From IMG/VR virus record IMGVR_UViG_3300042154_002686, positions 1 through 64,000 of that record: 64,000 bases of DNA. One strand, written 5' to 3'. This DNA comes from a virus. Positions 54,300-61,393 of this stretch are shown here, piece by piece. Position numbers and translations under genes: made by a program. Positions within the stretch are counted from its first letter, which is position 1. Each line of letters opens with the position of its first letter. The notes under the pieces are model-generated. The model was not told the DNA's origin. It saw nothing but the letters and a program-made list of their open reading frames with translations, and made no database searches.

Positions 54300-54315
54300 G
54301 GAGTCGAAAGACACC
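54300..54315 (+). promoter_or_regulatory. Leader hairpin, copy 4
   Basis: GGAGTCGAAAGACACC follows CTGGTA-17-TAGAGT; hairpin GUC-GAAA-GAC. Confidence 0.6.
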
Positions 54316-54337
54316 AAACACCAACCCACCCAAACAC

Positions 54338-54592
54338 ATGAGCATCATCCAGATTGACGGCTTCGAGCAACTCCAAATCTTCGCCTGTTCCCAAGCATTG
54401 GACATGGCGAGCAAGCACAAGTTGTTCGTCACCCGCCCCGAAAACATCCGTGGCACAGCCCTCCATTGGCTTGCCAAGTGTGGCAACCCCCAGAAGCCCC
54501 GTGCTTCTTGGAAGACCCTCGCCAAGGAGTTTGAGTTTACCTTCGGGGAACTCATCCAGATGAAGAAGGAACGCAAGGAAGCGACCGAGTAA
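54338..54592 (+). CDS. Array gene 36, member of a three-gene paralogous family
   Basis: This encodes 84 residues. LQIFACSQALDMASKHK, ENIRGTALHWLAKCG and SWKTLAKEFEFTFG align with the gene at 50969 (identical order and spacing), and both share the leader hairpin. Charged C-terminus. Function unknown. Confidence 0.7.
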   Translation: MSIIQIDGFEQLQIFACSQALDMASKHKLFVTRPENIRGTALHWLAKCGNPQKPRASWKTLAKEFEFTFGELIQMKKERKEATE

Positions 54593-54598
54593 TCGGTC

Positions 54599-54631
54599 AG
54601 CCCTCCACCCGAAAGGGTGTGGGGCTTTTTT
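54599..54631 (+). terminator. Terminator of array gene 36
   Basis: CACCC-GAAA-GGGTG core with longer imperfect stem and T5. Confidence 0.75.
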
Positions 54632-54717
54632 GTGCCCCGAGGGTAGGCAGGTTATGATGCCAATCATTCATAAAATGTTCTTGTATTTTTAGAAAAACAG
54701 TCTACTATGTATGGACG

Positions 54718-54963
54718 ATGAACCCAAACACTACTAATCACGAAGACCTCGAACTCCTCCGCTCGGCTATCCTCCACCAAGCCGACAATTGGGCATGGGC
54801 TACCCGCCAATACAATGCGGTCAAGGCTGGCAAGGCGGGGCATGGCGGTGGCTATCCTCTGGAAGATTGGGAACGCACCCTCCGAGCCGCAGAGGTCGGC
54901 CTTGCCGAGGCTGTTGACGCATACGCCAAGGCTTTCAACAAATACGAAGGCCGAGCGGTCTAA
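54718..54963 (+). CDS. Array gene 37, helical hypothetical protein
   Basis: This encodes 81 residues with Trp and Ala (ILHQADNWAWATRQYNAVK), a Gly-rich loop (AGHGGGYP) and a second helix (AAEVGLAEAVDAYAKAF). Its promoter spacer (TTTTAGAAAAACAG) matches the left-arm promoter at 2172. Function unknown. Confidence 0.7.
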   Translation: MNPNTTNHEDLELLRSAILHQADNWAWATRQYNAVKAGKAGHGGGYPLEDWERTLRAAEVGLAEAVDAYAKAFNKYEGRAV

Positions 54964-54974
54964 ATCTGGTAATC

Positions 54975-55007
54975 GCCTCCACCCTGTCGGGTGGGGGCTT
55001 TTGCTTG
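54975..55007 (+). terminator. Terminator of array gene 37
   Basis: GCCTCCACCC-TGTC-GGGTGGGGGC with TTTT. Confidence 0.8.
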
Positions 55008-55063
55008 CTACGGGGGTAGGCTTCTTAATTGACCGAACGCTCCATTAAATAATTCATTTTGGT

Positions 55064-55092
55064 CTGGTATTCTGACCAGAATAGTCTACTGT
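55064..55092 (+). promoter_or_regulatory. Promoter of array genes 38 and 39
   Basis: CTGGTA (55064 to 55069), 17 bp, TACTGT (55087 to 55092), downstream of a class-I box. Confidence 0.65.
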
Positions 55093-55111
55093 GTTGGTCT
55101 TCCCACCGCCC

Positions 55112-55489
55112 ATGAATAACATCCTCAACGCCCTCGCCGCCCTCGCCCAAGCCCGCACCGTCATCCGCACGGCATACGAGCCCAAGGCTATCCACTTCGC
55201 CCATGAGGAGTCCTGCCTCCGCAATGTGGTCAAGGCTCACGAAAGCCACATCTCCGCCTGTGCCAAGGCCAAGGCTGATGCTGGCTACGAGGTCGGCAAG
55301 TCCAGCAAATACACCGTCAAGCGTAAGGGTGAGGCTTACGAGAAAGCCATGGCTGACCTTGATGACGCTCGGGGGGCTTTCTTCAAGTTCAAGCAGGATG
55401 AGGCGTTTGCCCTTCATTGGCTCGCCCCCAAGCCCGCCCTCTCTGGCGACAGCACCCGCAACCCCGCTTGGTATTGGGCGGGTCGCTGA
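55112..55489 (+). CDS. Array gene 38, helical hypothetical protein
   Basis: This encodes 125 residues. It is Ala/Lys-rich and helical (NALAALAQARTVIRTAYEP, KAHESHISACAKAKADAGYEVG, EKAMADLDDARGAFFKFK). The upstream in-frame ATG at 55091 overlaps the -10. The C-terminus is a Trp/Pro-containing tail. Function unknown. Confidence 0.7.
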   Translation: MNNILNALAALAQARTVIRTAYEPKAIHFAHEESCLRNVVKAHESHISACAKAKADAGYEVGKSSKYTVKRKGEAYEKAMADLDDARGAFFKFKQDEAFALHWLAPKPALSGDSTRNPAWYWAGR

Positions 55490-55513
55490 TGCGACCCCTC
55501 AACCCTTACCTCT

Positions 55514-55624
55514 ATGACCATCGACAACGCTGAAATTGAGTTCCTGTTGAGCCTTGTGGCTCTCATGGCAAAGGGCTTCCTCGCCCTGCTCGTCTTCATT
55601 TTCATCATCCTTATGCGGAAGTAA
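55514..55624 (+). CDS. Array gene 39, 36-residue membrane peptide
   Basis: ATG at 55514, TAA at 55622 to 55624. Residues 8 to 33 are almost wholly hydrophobic (EFLLSLVALMAKGF then LALLVFIFIILM) and end with Arg-Lys. It is 24 bases after gene 38 with no terminator between, so co-transcribed. It might be a small holin-like or regulatory membrane peptide; not established. Confidence 0.55.
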   Translation: MTIDNAEIEFLLSLVALMAKGFLALLVFIFIILMRK

Positions 55625-55638
55625 TAACACCGCTTAAA

Positions 55639-55658
55639 GTCTCTAACCAAACAGAGAC
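55639..55658 (+). terminator. Hairpin after genes 38 and 39
   Basis: GTCTCT-N8-AGAGAC without a U-tract; a weak terminator at best. Confidence 0.35.
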
Positions 55659-55749
55659 AATGCACGGTAGGCTTGTTAATTGACCGAAGATAGTCGTAAG
55701 TATGTATCGAATTTTGGAAAAAACCTGTCAGTCTGTATGTCCTTCACCC

Positions 55750-55974
55750 ATGAACAACCAAATCAAAGAGTTCCGAACATTCAAGGTCACCAACATCCGC
55801 TGGGACGGAGACGGAGACGACACCAGCCACCTGCCGACCGCCAAAATCGTCAAGGTCGGTTCTAATGCCGAAATCACGATGGACGAGATTGAGGAGTTCG
55901 TTTGCAACATGCTGTCGAACGAAGAGGGTTGGCTTGTGACCAGTTTCCAGATTGAGGAGCGTTTCCAGAAGTAA
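55750..55974 (+). CDS. Array gene 40, acidic hypothetical protein
   Basis: This encodes 74 residues. A basic start (KEFRTFKVTNIRW) is followed by DGDGDD and an acidic helix (ITMDEIEEFVCNMLSNEEGW). In-frame residues upstream lie on the promoter. No family is recognised. Confidence 0.7.
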   Translation: MNNQIKEFRTFKVTNIRWDGDGDDTSHLPTAKIVKVGSNAEITMDEIEEFVCNMLSNEEGWLVTSFQIEERFQK

Positions 55975-55982
55975 TGACAAAC

Positions 55983-56009
55983 GCCCCCTTCGGGGGGCTT
56001 CTTTGTTTA
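55983..56009 (+). terminator. Terminator of array gene 40
   Basis: GCCCCC-TTC-GGGGGGC followed by TTCTTTGTTT. Confidence 0.8.
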
Positions 56010-56100
56010 GAACGGGGGTAGGTATTGAAGACTACCAAATTAAGAAAATAGTAATCGACTTTTTAAAATAACATGTCACTCTGTATGCCTTCCCACTAAT

Positions 56101-56379
56101 ATGTTCCCACGCAATACTGACCCCACCCGTTCCGACCTCATCGACTTCATTCAGACCATTCCATGCCTCGCAGGTGAGGAGGGTCTAAACGACAGTATTG
56201 AGTTCGCTATCCATGCCTTCGCCACGGAAAACTACAACGGACAGTTCTCCAACCTGTATGCCGTCATCTGTGCCTCCCCTGTCCGTTCCTTCGACACCAT
56301 CGACAGGGACTGGCTGGAAGCGAACGACCATACGGCTTGCTACATCTACGATAGCATCAATTCCGAGTTCGCTTGTTAG
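56101..56379 (+). CDS. Array gene 41, acidic hypothetical protein
   Basis: This encodes 92 residues. It is acidic and mixed alpha/beta (RSDLIDFIQTIPCLAGEEGL, EFAIHAFATENYNGQFS, ACYIYDSINSEFAC), with four Cys but no metal-site spacing. Function unknown. Confidence 0.65.
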   Translation: MFPRNTDPTRSDLIDFIQTIPCLAGEEGLNDSIEFAIHAFATENYNGQFSNLYAVICASPVRSFDTIDRDWLEANDHTACYIYDSINSEFAC

Positions 56380-56390
56380 TCCACGCTGGG

Positions 56391-56412
56391 GGGATGCTTA
56401 ACGCATCCCTTT
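56391..56412 (+). terminator. Terminator of array gene 41
   Basis: GGGATGC-TTAAC-GCATCCC with a short TTT. Confidence 0.6.
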
Positions 56413-56496
56413 GGTGCGGGGGTAGGCTCGGTAATTGACCGAACTTTCATAAAGATTTTGCTCGGCAAGCGACCATCTTTCTGCATGATACTAAAC

Positions 56497-57027
56497 ATGG
56501 AAATCACTCCAATGGGGTTCACCTCCGACAGCGTCTCCCCCGCTGTCCTCACCGCCAACGCCACCGCCTTCGTGGAGGCTTGCAAGTCCCGCAAGGGTCA
56601 GTTCATCAAGTTGGACTACAAGTCCAACCCCGCCCCCAAGTCGGAGTTCAAGGGCACGACCCTCGAAAAGGTGACCGCTGGCATCTTCCGCACGGGGGTG
56701 GACTTCTCCAACCTCACCGCTGTTAAGGAGGCGATTGAGAATAAGGAGCGTGGCGAGGTTCAGTCCCTCCCCAAGGGTCAGACTTGGGCGGTGTTCCCCT
56801 TCGTCATCAAGACGGACAAGGGCGGGGAGTTGCTCCGCATCACGGTTGCCAAGGGTCAGTATCCCTCGGTGGTCTACAAGGTCGATGGGGTCGAAGTCTC
56901 GAAGGAAAACTTTGAGTCTTACCTGCCCAAGTCCAAGCAGTCCGACCCGAACCGTGAACCCCTGCTGGTCTTTACCATCAAGTCCGAAAACCTTATCAGC
57001 GTGGCGGGCACGGAACTCACCGAATAA
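56497..57027 (+). CDS. Array gene 42, hypothetical
   Basis: This encodes 176 residues, one of the longest in the array. It is soluble and beta-rich (KGQFIKLDYKSNPAP, GGELLRITVAKGQYPSVVYKVDGVEV) with Lys and Ser throughout. No catalytic motif is visible. The start at 56497 is chosen because upstream in-frame codons cover the promoter. Function unknown. Confidence 0.7.
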   Translation: MEITPMGFTSDSVSPAVLTANATAFVEACKSRKGQFIKLDYKSNPAPKSEFKGTTLEKVTAGIFRTGVDFSNLTAVKEAIENKERGEVQSLPKGQTWAVFPFVIKTDKGGELLRITVAKGQYPSVVYKVDGVEVSKENFESYLPKSKQSDPNREPLLVFTIKSENLISVAGTELTE

Positions 57028-57038
57028 GGGGTGAGGCA

Positions 57039-57066
57039 GGGGGGAGGTGGGACTCCCCCCTGTTAG
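57039..57066 (+). terminator. GC-rich hairpin after array gene 42
   Basis: GGGGGGAG-GTGGGA-CTCCCCCC with weak T content downstream. Confidence 0.55.
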
Positions 57067-57180
57067 TGCCTCCCAAAACCCAAGACCCCCCACGGGGTCA
57101 AAGGGCGGGGTAGGTTCTGTATGAGATGGAAATAAATGAAAATTGTGTTGAACTGTGAACCCCAATCTGCATTATCAGTT

Positions 57181-57195
57181 GAGTCGAAAGACACC
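57181..57195 (+). promoter_or_regulatory. Leader hairpin, copy 5
   Basis: GAGTCGAAAGACACC; hairpin GUC-GAAA-GAC in the leader of array gene 43. Confidence 0.6.
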
Positions 57196-57218
57196 AACAA
57201 ACCAAAAAACACCAAAAC

Positions 57219-57380
57219 ATGACCGACCCCCACGACTACGAATACGACTACGAAAGCGATGACGACCGCATGGACAGGGAGGATGCCCAATCCGAAGCCG
57301 AAGGCTCGGGCTACTACCGAGATATGCCCGTCCGCAACGAGGATGGCGAAATCATCGACTCCTCTGGCTGGGGAGTGTAA
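57219..57380 (+). CDS. Array gene 43, very acidic small protein
   Basis: This encodes 53 residues rich in Asp, Glu and Tyr (HDYEYDYESDDDRMDREDAQ). Like the 40-residue protein at 2313, its charge could mimic nucleic acid, but only composition suggests that. It carries the GTCGAAAGAC leader hairpin and its own terminator. Confidence 0.6.
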   Translation: MTDPHDYEYDYESDDDRMDREDAQSEAEGSGYYRDMPVRNEDGEIIDSSGWGV

Positions 57381-57387
57381 AGTAATC

Positions 57388-57417
57388 GCCTCACCCGAAA
57401 GGGTGGGGCTTCTTTGT
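57388..57417 (+). terminator. Terminator of array gene 43
   Basis: GCCTCACCC-GAAA-GGGTGGGGC then TTCTTTGT. Confidence 0.75.
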
Positions 57418-57465
57418 GTCCAATGGGGGTAGGTATGTAATGCCGTCAAACAATCATAAATAGTT

Positions 57466-57494
57466 CTTGTATTTTGAGGCATCTGTGCTATTGT
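57466..57494 (+). promoter_or_regulatory. Promoter of array gene 44
   Basis: CTTGTA (57466 to 57471), 17 bp, TATTGT (57489 to 57494). Confidence 0.65.
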
Positions 57495-57527
57495 TACAGT
57501 CCATCACCAACCCAACAAAACACCAAA

Positions 57528-57773
57528 ATGAGCAATATGTCTTACTGTCGGTTCAGCAACACGGCCTCGGATATGCAGGACTGCGTGGACGAGTGGAACG
57601 AAGGAGTGTCGAGCAAGGATGAAGCCATCGCCCGCAAGGAGATGGTCGAACTTGCCGAGCGTATCCTTGAACTCTATCAGCAGGATAGAGGCATGGTCAA
57701 CAACCTCGAACTCAATGCCGAAGGCAGGGAGATGGAGGGCGATGACGAGGACGAGACCGAGGAGGAGGGTTAA
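57528..57773 (+). CDS. Array gene 44, MSYCRF-type conserved phage protein
   Basis: This encodes 81 residues. The start MSYCRFSNTASDMQDCVDEW resembles a small conserved phage family with MSYCRF and a later D-C pair, then a helix (DEAIARKEMVELAERILELYQQ) and an acidic tail (DDEDETEEEG). Function unknown. The promoter is CTTGTA, 17 bp, TATTGT. Confidence 0.75.
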   Translation: MSNMSYCRFSNTASDMQDCVDEWNEGVSSKDEAIARKEMVELAERILELYQQDRGMVNNLELNAEGREMEGDDEDETEEEG

Positions 57774-57784
57774 GCCCTCCTTTC

Positions 57785-57812
57785 CAAGACAGCCCACGGG
57801 CTGTTCCTTGGC
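57785..57812 (+). terminator. Hairpin after array gene 44
   Basis: CCAAG and CAGCC-CACG-GGCTG with CTTGG; no U-tract. Confidence 0.45.
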
Positions 57813-57904
57813 GGGGGGTAGGCTTCTTAATTGACCGAACTTTCGTAAAGATTTGGGTTGTAGATGACCTCAATCCATGCATTATTGTAAGTCTAATCCC
57901 TCCC

Positions 57905-58738
57905 ATGACCACCACCACCGCCCCCAAGTCCACGGTTGCCGATGTTATCGCTGACCGCTTCATCAAGTCCCTCGAAAACGGAGTCGCCCCTTGGCAAAAG
58001 CCGTGGGCGAGCGTCCGCCCCCAGAACGGTGTCAGCCGTAAGCCTTACAAGGGCGTAAACGCCTTCATGCTGGCCTTCTTCGGGGGTGATGACTACTTCC
58101 TCACTTACAAGCAAGCCAAAGCCCTTGGCGGGCAGGTGGAAGAGGGTGCAAAGGGTATCCCCGTGACCTTCTGGAAGCGTATGGAGAAGAAGGACAAAAG
58201 CGGGGACTATCTGGTTTGCCGATACTACACGGTTTTCCCCGTGTCCAAGTGCGGACTCCCCGACTTCAAACGGGCGAACAAGGTCATTACCTTCTCCCCC
58301 GTAGAACTTGCCGAGGTCGTTCTTGCGAAGAACACGACCCCCGTCAGCCACGGCGGAGCCTCGGCTTACTACACGCCCTCCAAGCATGCAATCCAGATGC
58401 CCAATAAGGAGTCCTTCAAGTCGGTTGCTAACTATTACGCAACCCTCTTCCATGAGATTGGGCACTCCCTCGGGGAGCACTCCTCGGACTCCTTCGGGGG
58501 TGAGGTCTACGCAAAGGAGGAACTTGTGGCCGAACTTTTCGCCTCGATTGCCCTCCAACATTGCGGACTCCTCGAAAGCGTAAACTTCGACAATTCGACC
58601 GCTTACCTCGGGTCTTGGCTGAAAGCCCTTAATGATGATAAGACTCTCATCCAGAAAGCCAGCACGGAAGCCTTCAAGCGGTGGGAGAAACTGATGGGCA
58701 AGGTCGAAGAGGAGGTCGAGGAGGAGGTCGAGGCATAA
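57905..58738 (+). CDS. ArdC-like antirestriction protein
   Basis: This encodes 277 residues. Residues 8 to about 130 match the ArdC N-terminal ssDNA-binding domain (IADRFIKSLENGVAPWQKPW, SRKPYKGVNAF). A zincin domain follows with HEIGH at 183 to 187 and a downstream Glu in KEELVAELFAS. ArdC proteins protect incoming DNA from restriction. The C-terminus has three EEVE-type repeats. It is much larger than other array genes but uses the same module layout, so it was probably recruited into the array. Confidence 0.85.
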   Translation: MTTTTAPKSTVADVIADRFIKSLENGVAPWQKPWASVRPQNGVSRKPYKGVNAFMLAFFGGDDYFLTYKQAKALGGQVEEGAKGIPVTFWKRMEKKDKSGDYLVCRYYTVFPVSKCGLPDFKRANKVITFSPVELAEVVLAKNTTPVSHGGASAYYTPSKHAIQMPNKESFKSVANYYATLFHEIGHSLGEHSSDSFGGEVYAKEELVAELFASIALQHCGLLESVNFDNSTAYLGSWLKALNDDKTLIQKASTEAFKRWEKLMGKVEEEVEEEVEA

Positions 58739-58746
58739 GACCTCGG

Positions 58747-58777
58747 GGGTGGGGGCTGTTAGCCCTCACCCTTTTTT
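58747..58777 (+). terminator. Terminator of the ArdC-like gene
   Basis: GGGTGGGGGCT-GTT-AGCCCTCACCC with T6. Confidence 0.85.
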
Positions 58778-58892
58778 GTGTCCTCCCAAAAGGGCAAGGC
58801 ACGGAGTAGGTTCCTTAATTGACCGAACAATCGTATGGGGGGTCAAAGATTGTTCTCGCCTTTTGGGTGAAAGTGGTCATGCTGTATGTCCG

Positions 58893-59183
58893 ATGAATAA
58901 CACCACACCCACACACACGCTCCGCTTCACCTCTAACATGGTCTTCTGCAAGACCGAGTTTATGGCATCAGAGGAGTCCGTCACCCACGCCCTTAACATC
59001 CTGCAAGGCGAGCCAGACCTTGAACTCATGGTCGAGGTCAAGGAGACCCCCATGTCCGCAGGTCAAGAGTTCCCTTGCCTCTATCGGGTCAGCCCCACCA
59101 AGCCCGACCCCGAAGGGGATGCCTTTTGGTTTCTGACCGCAACCCTCTCAAACGGGCAGGAAGTTTATCTCCTGCAACGGTAA
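58893..59183 (+). CDS. Array gene 46, hypothetical
   Basis: This encodes 96 residues. A beta-rich start (TLRFTSNMVFCKTEFMA), acidic middle (LQGEPDLELMVEVKET) and beta end (FWFLTATLSNGQEVYLL) suggest a small globular domain. The longer frame starting at 58749 is read-through of the terminator region and is rejected. Confidence 0.7.
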   Translation: MNNTTPTHTLRFTSNMVFCKTEFMASEESVTHALNILQGEPDLELMVEVKETPMSAGQEFPCLYRVSPTKPDPEGDAFWFLTATLSNGQEVYLLQR

Positions 59184-59190
59184 AATAAAC

Positions 59191-59218
59191 TTGCAATCCA
59201 TCCAACTCTAATCATACT
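59191..59218 (+). promoter_or_regulatory. Leaderless TTGCAA-type promoter
   Basis: TTGCAA (59191 to 59196), 16 bp, CATACT (59213 to 59218); +1 at 59225, the ATG itself. Confidence 0.7.
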
Positions 59219-59224
59219 CTCCTT

Positions 59225-59431
59225 ATGAATAACCTCAATACCTGTTCGTGCGGTAGCGGCAAGCCTTCCTTCTGGATTAATGACGGGCACGGCATCCCGC
59301 TGTGCAAGGTCTGCCCGACCTGCAAGGCGACCAAGTTGAAGGGGTATCGGTCGGACATTATGACGGCTTACTCGGCAGACGAGCCGATTGACGGGGACGG
59401 CTTTGCCGACTACGGAAACGAGGGCTGGTAG
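59225..59431 (+). CDS. Array gene 47, zinc-ribbon protein
   Basis: This encodes 68 residues. CSCGSG near residue 7 and CKVCPTCK near residue 28 give CxC and CxxCxxC clusters consistent with a zinc ribbon. The C-terminal half is acidic. The TAG stop lies within a GGGCT/AGCCC terminator stem. Function unknown; nucleic-acid or protein binding is plausible. Confidence 0.7.
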   Translation: MNNLNTCSCGSGKPSFWINDGHGIPLCKVCPTCKATKLKGYRSDIMTAYSADEPIDGDGFADYGNEGW

Positions 59432-59467
59432 CCCTTCTTTTTGGGAGCCCCGAGGGGGGCTCTCTTT
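59422..59467 (+). terminator. Tandem terminators of array gene 47
   Basis: GGGCT-GGT-AGCCC with TTCTTTTT (59422 to 59442) overlaps the stop codon; GAGCCCC-GAG-GGGGGCTC (59445 onward) follows. Confidence 0.75.
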
Positions 59468-59558
59468 GCGGGGGTAGGCTCTTAATGACGGCAATTTGTC
59501 GTAAATGAGACTTGTAAATGACCCCGACCTGTGCATCATGTATTGTCTATCACCTCCC

Positions 59559-59771
59559 ATGAAAGACCCAAAAATCCACGCCATCGTCTCCGACCTCTAC
59601 TACCTCTGGCTCGACCAGATTGATGTTCGGAATACCTCCAAGTATGGAACTGCCAAATACGCCAAGGCGGAAGCCAAGGCTGACGAGTATGAGAACAAGG
59701 CTTCCATGATGGTCTTTGGAGACCACCTCCATACCATGACCGAGTGCTTCTACGGCAGGGAGGAAGAATAA
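59559..59771 (+). CDS. Array gene 48, helical hypothetical protein
   Basis: This encodes 70 residues: YYLWLDQIDVRNTSKYGTAK, an Ala/Lys/Glu helix (KYAKAEAKADEYENKASMMV) and an acidic end. The in-frame ATG at 59505 lies on the -35. Function unknown. Confidence 0.65.
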   Translation: MKDPKIHAIVSDLYYLWLDQIDVRNTSKYGTAKYAKAEAKADEYENKASMMVFGDHLHTMTECFYGREEE

Positions 59772-59784
59772 TCCAAAATAACAC

Positions 59785-59812
59785 TTGCAATTTATCCAAA
59801 CCCATACATACT
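59785..59812 (+). promoter_or_regulatory. Leaderless TTGCAA-type promoter
   Basis: TTGCAA (59785 to 59790), 16 bp, CATACT (59807 to 59812); +1 at 59819, ATG at 59820. Confidence 0.7.
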
Positions 59813-59819
59813 ACTAAAC

Positions 59820-60179
59820 ATGATGAAAATCAAAGAAACCCCCACCCACTTCTCCGAAACCACCGTTAAGGACGGCAAGGTTTATTTTGACGGCCATGTT
59901 GCCGTCCTGTTTTCCGTTGGCTTTGGTGCTGGCTGGTCTACTTGGAACAGGGATGTGGACTGCCTGTTTACCCCCGCTATTGTCGAGCAGGTCATGCAGG
60001 GCGAAGTCACGCAGGAGTTTGCCAAGTCGTGCTACTCCGATGCCCCTTACTTCTATGCTGGGGGCAATGACGGCCTGTCCATCGCATGGGTCAAGGTCGG
60101 GACGAAGTTCCGCATCACGGAATACGATGGTGCGGAGGGTATCGAGACTCTCGACCAGACCGATTGGAAGACGGCTTGA
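59820..60179 (+). CDS. Array gene 49, conserved phage protein
   Basis: This encodes 119 residues. VAVLFSVGFGAGWSTWNRDVDCLFTP followed by IVEQVMQGEVTQEFAKSC resembles a recurrent small phage protein of unknown role. It is soluble with an aromatic Gly-rich core. Transcription is predicted to begin one base before its ATG. Confidence 0.7.
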   Translation: MMKIKETPTHFSETTVKDGKVYFDGHVAVLFSVGFGAGWSTWNRDVDCLFTPAIVEQVMQGEVTQEFAKSCYSDAPYFYAGGNDGLSIAWVKVGTKFRITEYDGAEGIETLDQTDWKTA

Positions 60180-60190
60180 TAGTCGTGCCA

Positions 60191-60214
60191 GAGTCCAGCC
60201 TTACGGCTGGGCTC
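60191..60214 (+). terminator. Hairpin after array gene 49
   Basis: GAGTCCAGCC-TTAC-GGCTGGGCTC, no U-tract. Confidence 0.45.
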
Positions 60215-60254
60215 CATGCCGTGGGGGTAGGTTTCTTGCGGGCATAAAATAGTT

Positions 60255-60283
60255 CTTGTATTTTGAGCCATTCCATGCACAAT
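60255..60283 (+). promoter_or_regulatory. Promoter of array genes 50 to 52
   Basis: CTTGTA (60255 to 60260), 17 bp, CACAAT (60278 to 60283). Confidence 0.65.
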
Positions 60284-60304
60284 GTCTTTCTCATCACCCA
60301 ACAC

Positions 60305-60625
60305 ATGAACAACAACACCACCCCCCTGTCCGCTTTCTTGGCGGAACACACCACCCACCTCCCCTCGGAAGTCCTTGTCCTCTGGATGGACAACCTTAAC
60401 GAGACCGTCCCGACCCGCAAGTTGCTCGACCAAGCGGAAGACGCTTACATTGGCGAGTTCCGAGACTTCACCCGCCTTGCCGAGCATCTGGTAGACGAGT
60501 CGGGCATGCTCTCTAACATCCCCTCCGAAATCGCCAACTATTTCGATTATGAGAAGTATGGCAACGACCTCCGACTTGGCGGGGATGTCTGGGAGTCGGA
60601 TGGGCACTTCTTCCGCAACATCTAA
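60305..60625 (+). CDS. Array gene 50, acidic hypothetical protein
   Basis: This encodes 106 residues, acidic and helical (LSAFLAEHTTHLPSEVLVLWM, LAEHLVDESGMLSNIPSEIANYF). The pattern of short acidic helices resembles ArdA-type domains in composition, but no defining motif was seen, so no function is assigned. It begins a three-gene unit. Confidence 0.65.
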   Translation: MNNNTTPLSAFLAEHTTHLPSEVLVLWMDNLNETVPTRKLLDQAEDAYIGEFRDFTRLAEHLVDESGMLSNIPSEIANYFDYEKYGNDLRLGGDVWESDGHFFRNI

Positions 60626-60638
60626 TCCAACACCAACC

Positions 60639-60806
60639 ATGAAAAAACCCAAAATCAAAAACACCGTGGACACGGAACAAGTCCTCGCTTGGCTCGGGGA
60701 CGACGACACCCTTGAACAGGCTATCGAAATCATTGCCGACATTGCAAACGGGGACTACAAGCCCAACTTGCTCCGACAGGAAATCACCGATTATAACCAA
60801 GAATAA
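60639..60806 (+). CDS. Array gene 51, small hypothetical protein
   Basis: This encodes 55 residues: a Lys-rich start (KKPKIKNTVDTEQVLAWLGDD) and acidic helix (TLEQAIEIIADIANGDY). It lies 13 bases after gene 50 and its stop overlaps the start of gene 52. Function unknown. Confidence 0.6.
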   Translation: MKKPKIKNTVDTEQVLAWLGDDDTLEQAIEIIADIANGDYKPNLLRQEITDYNQE

Positions 60807-61060
60807 TGGAAACTATGAACGACATTGAAAAGCAAATTGTGGCATTAAACTCTGATTATCTCACCTGCCCCGAGACCCTGCCTCGGGCGTGGTCGGAGAT
60901 GACTCCGAGCGAGCAAGCCATGACCATCTGGTTCGTTAAGGGGCGTTCCTTCTTCTATGTGGATAAGATTGCCCGCCATGTGGTCGCCTGTGCCATCGAG
61001 AAGAACGGTGGGACGATTACCGAAGAAGAGGCGACTCGGCTCTGGGGGCTGTTTCACTGA
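60806..61060 (+). CDS. Array gene 52, hypothetical
   Basis: This encodes 84 residues. Starts METMNDIEKQIVALN (an ATG three codons in is also possible), then ETLPRAWSEMTPSEQAMTIWFVKG and an acidic C-terminal helix. One-base overlap (TAATG) with gene 51 indicates translational coupling. Confidence 0.65.
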   Translation: METMNDIEKQIVALNSDYLTCPETLPRAWSEMTPSEQAMTIWFVKGRSFFYVDKIARHVVACAIEKNGGTITEEEATRLWGLFH

Positions 61061-61144
61061 CACCCCTCATTTTTCCGACCCCCCGTCAACGGGGGCAAGG
61101 CGGGGTAGGCTTCTAATTGAGCGAAACATTTCATTAGATTTTTC

Positions 61145-61172
61145 TTGAACTTTGGTTCAAACTATGAATAAT
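61145..61172 (+). promoter_or_regulatory. Leaderless promoter
   Basis: TTGAAC (61145 to 61150), 16 bp, AATAAT (61167 to 61172); +1 at 61179, ATG at 61180. Confidence 0.7.
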
Positions 61173-61179
61173 GATTTGA

Positions 61180-61353
61180 ATGAACCACCCCATCCGATAT
61201 AACATCAATGACTACATCTACGCAGAAGCGGAAGTTATCCGTGCCCACCGCTACGGAAACCTTGCCGAGCAAATCAAGGCAACGGAACACAAGCAGAAAG
61301 TCCTCAAAGCCATGGAAGAACAGCGAAAGGAAGACGAAGAAAACCGAAAATAA
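61180..61353 (+). CDS. Array gene 53, helical hypothetical protein
   Basis: This encodes 57 residues: IRYNINDYIYAEAEVIRAH then a charged helix (EQIKATEHKQKVLKAMEEQRKEDEENRK). Two upstream ATGs (61164, 61171) hit stops quickly, and the predicted +1 at 61179 supports this start. Function unknown. Confidence 0.65.
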   Translation: MNHPIRYNINDYIYAEAEVIRAHRYGNLAEQIKATEHKQKVLKAMEEQRKEDEENRK

Positions 61354-61356
61354 ATC

Positions 61357-61384
61357 TCGACAAAAGAGAAAAACCATGCACAAT
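61357..61384 (+). promoter_or_regulatory. Leaderless promoter
   Basis: TCGACA (61357 to 61362), 16 bp, CACAAT (61379 to 61384); +1 about 61391, ATG 61394. Confidence 0.65.
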
Positions 61385-61393
61385 GACTCTCGT

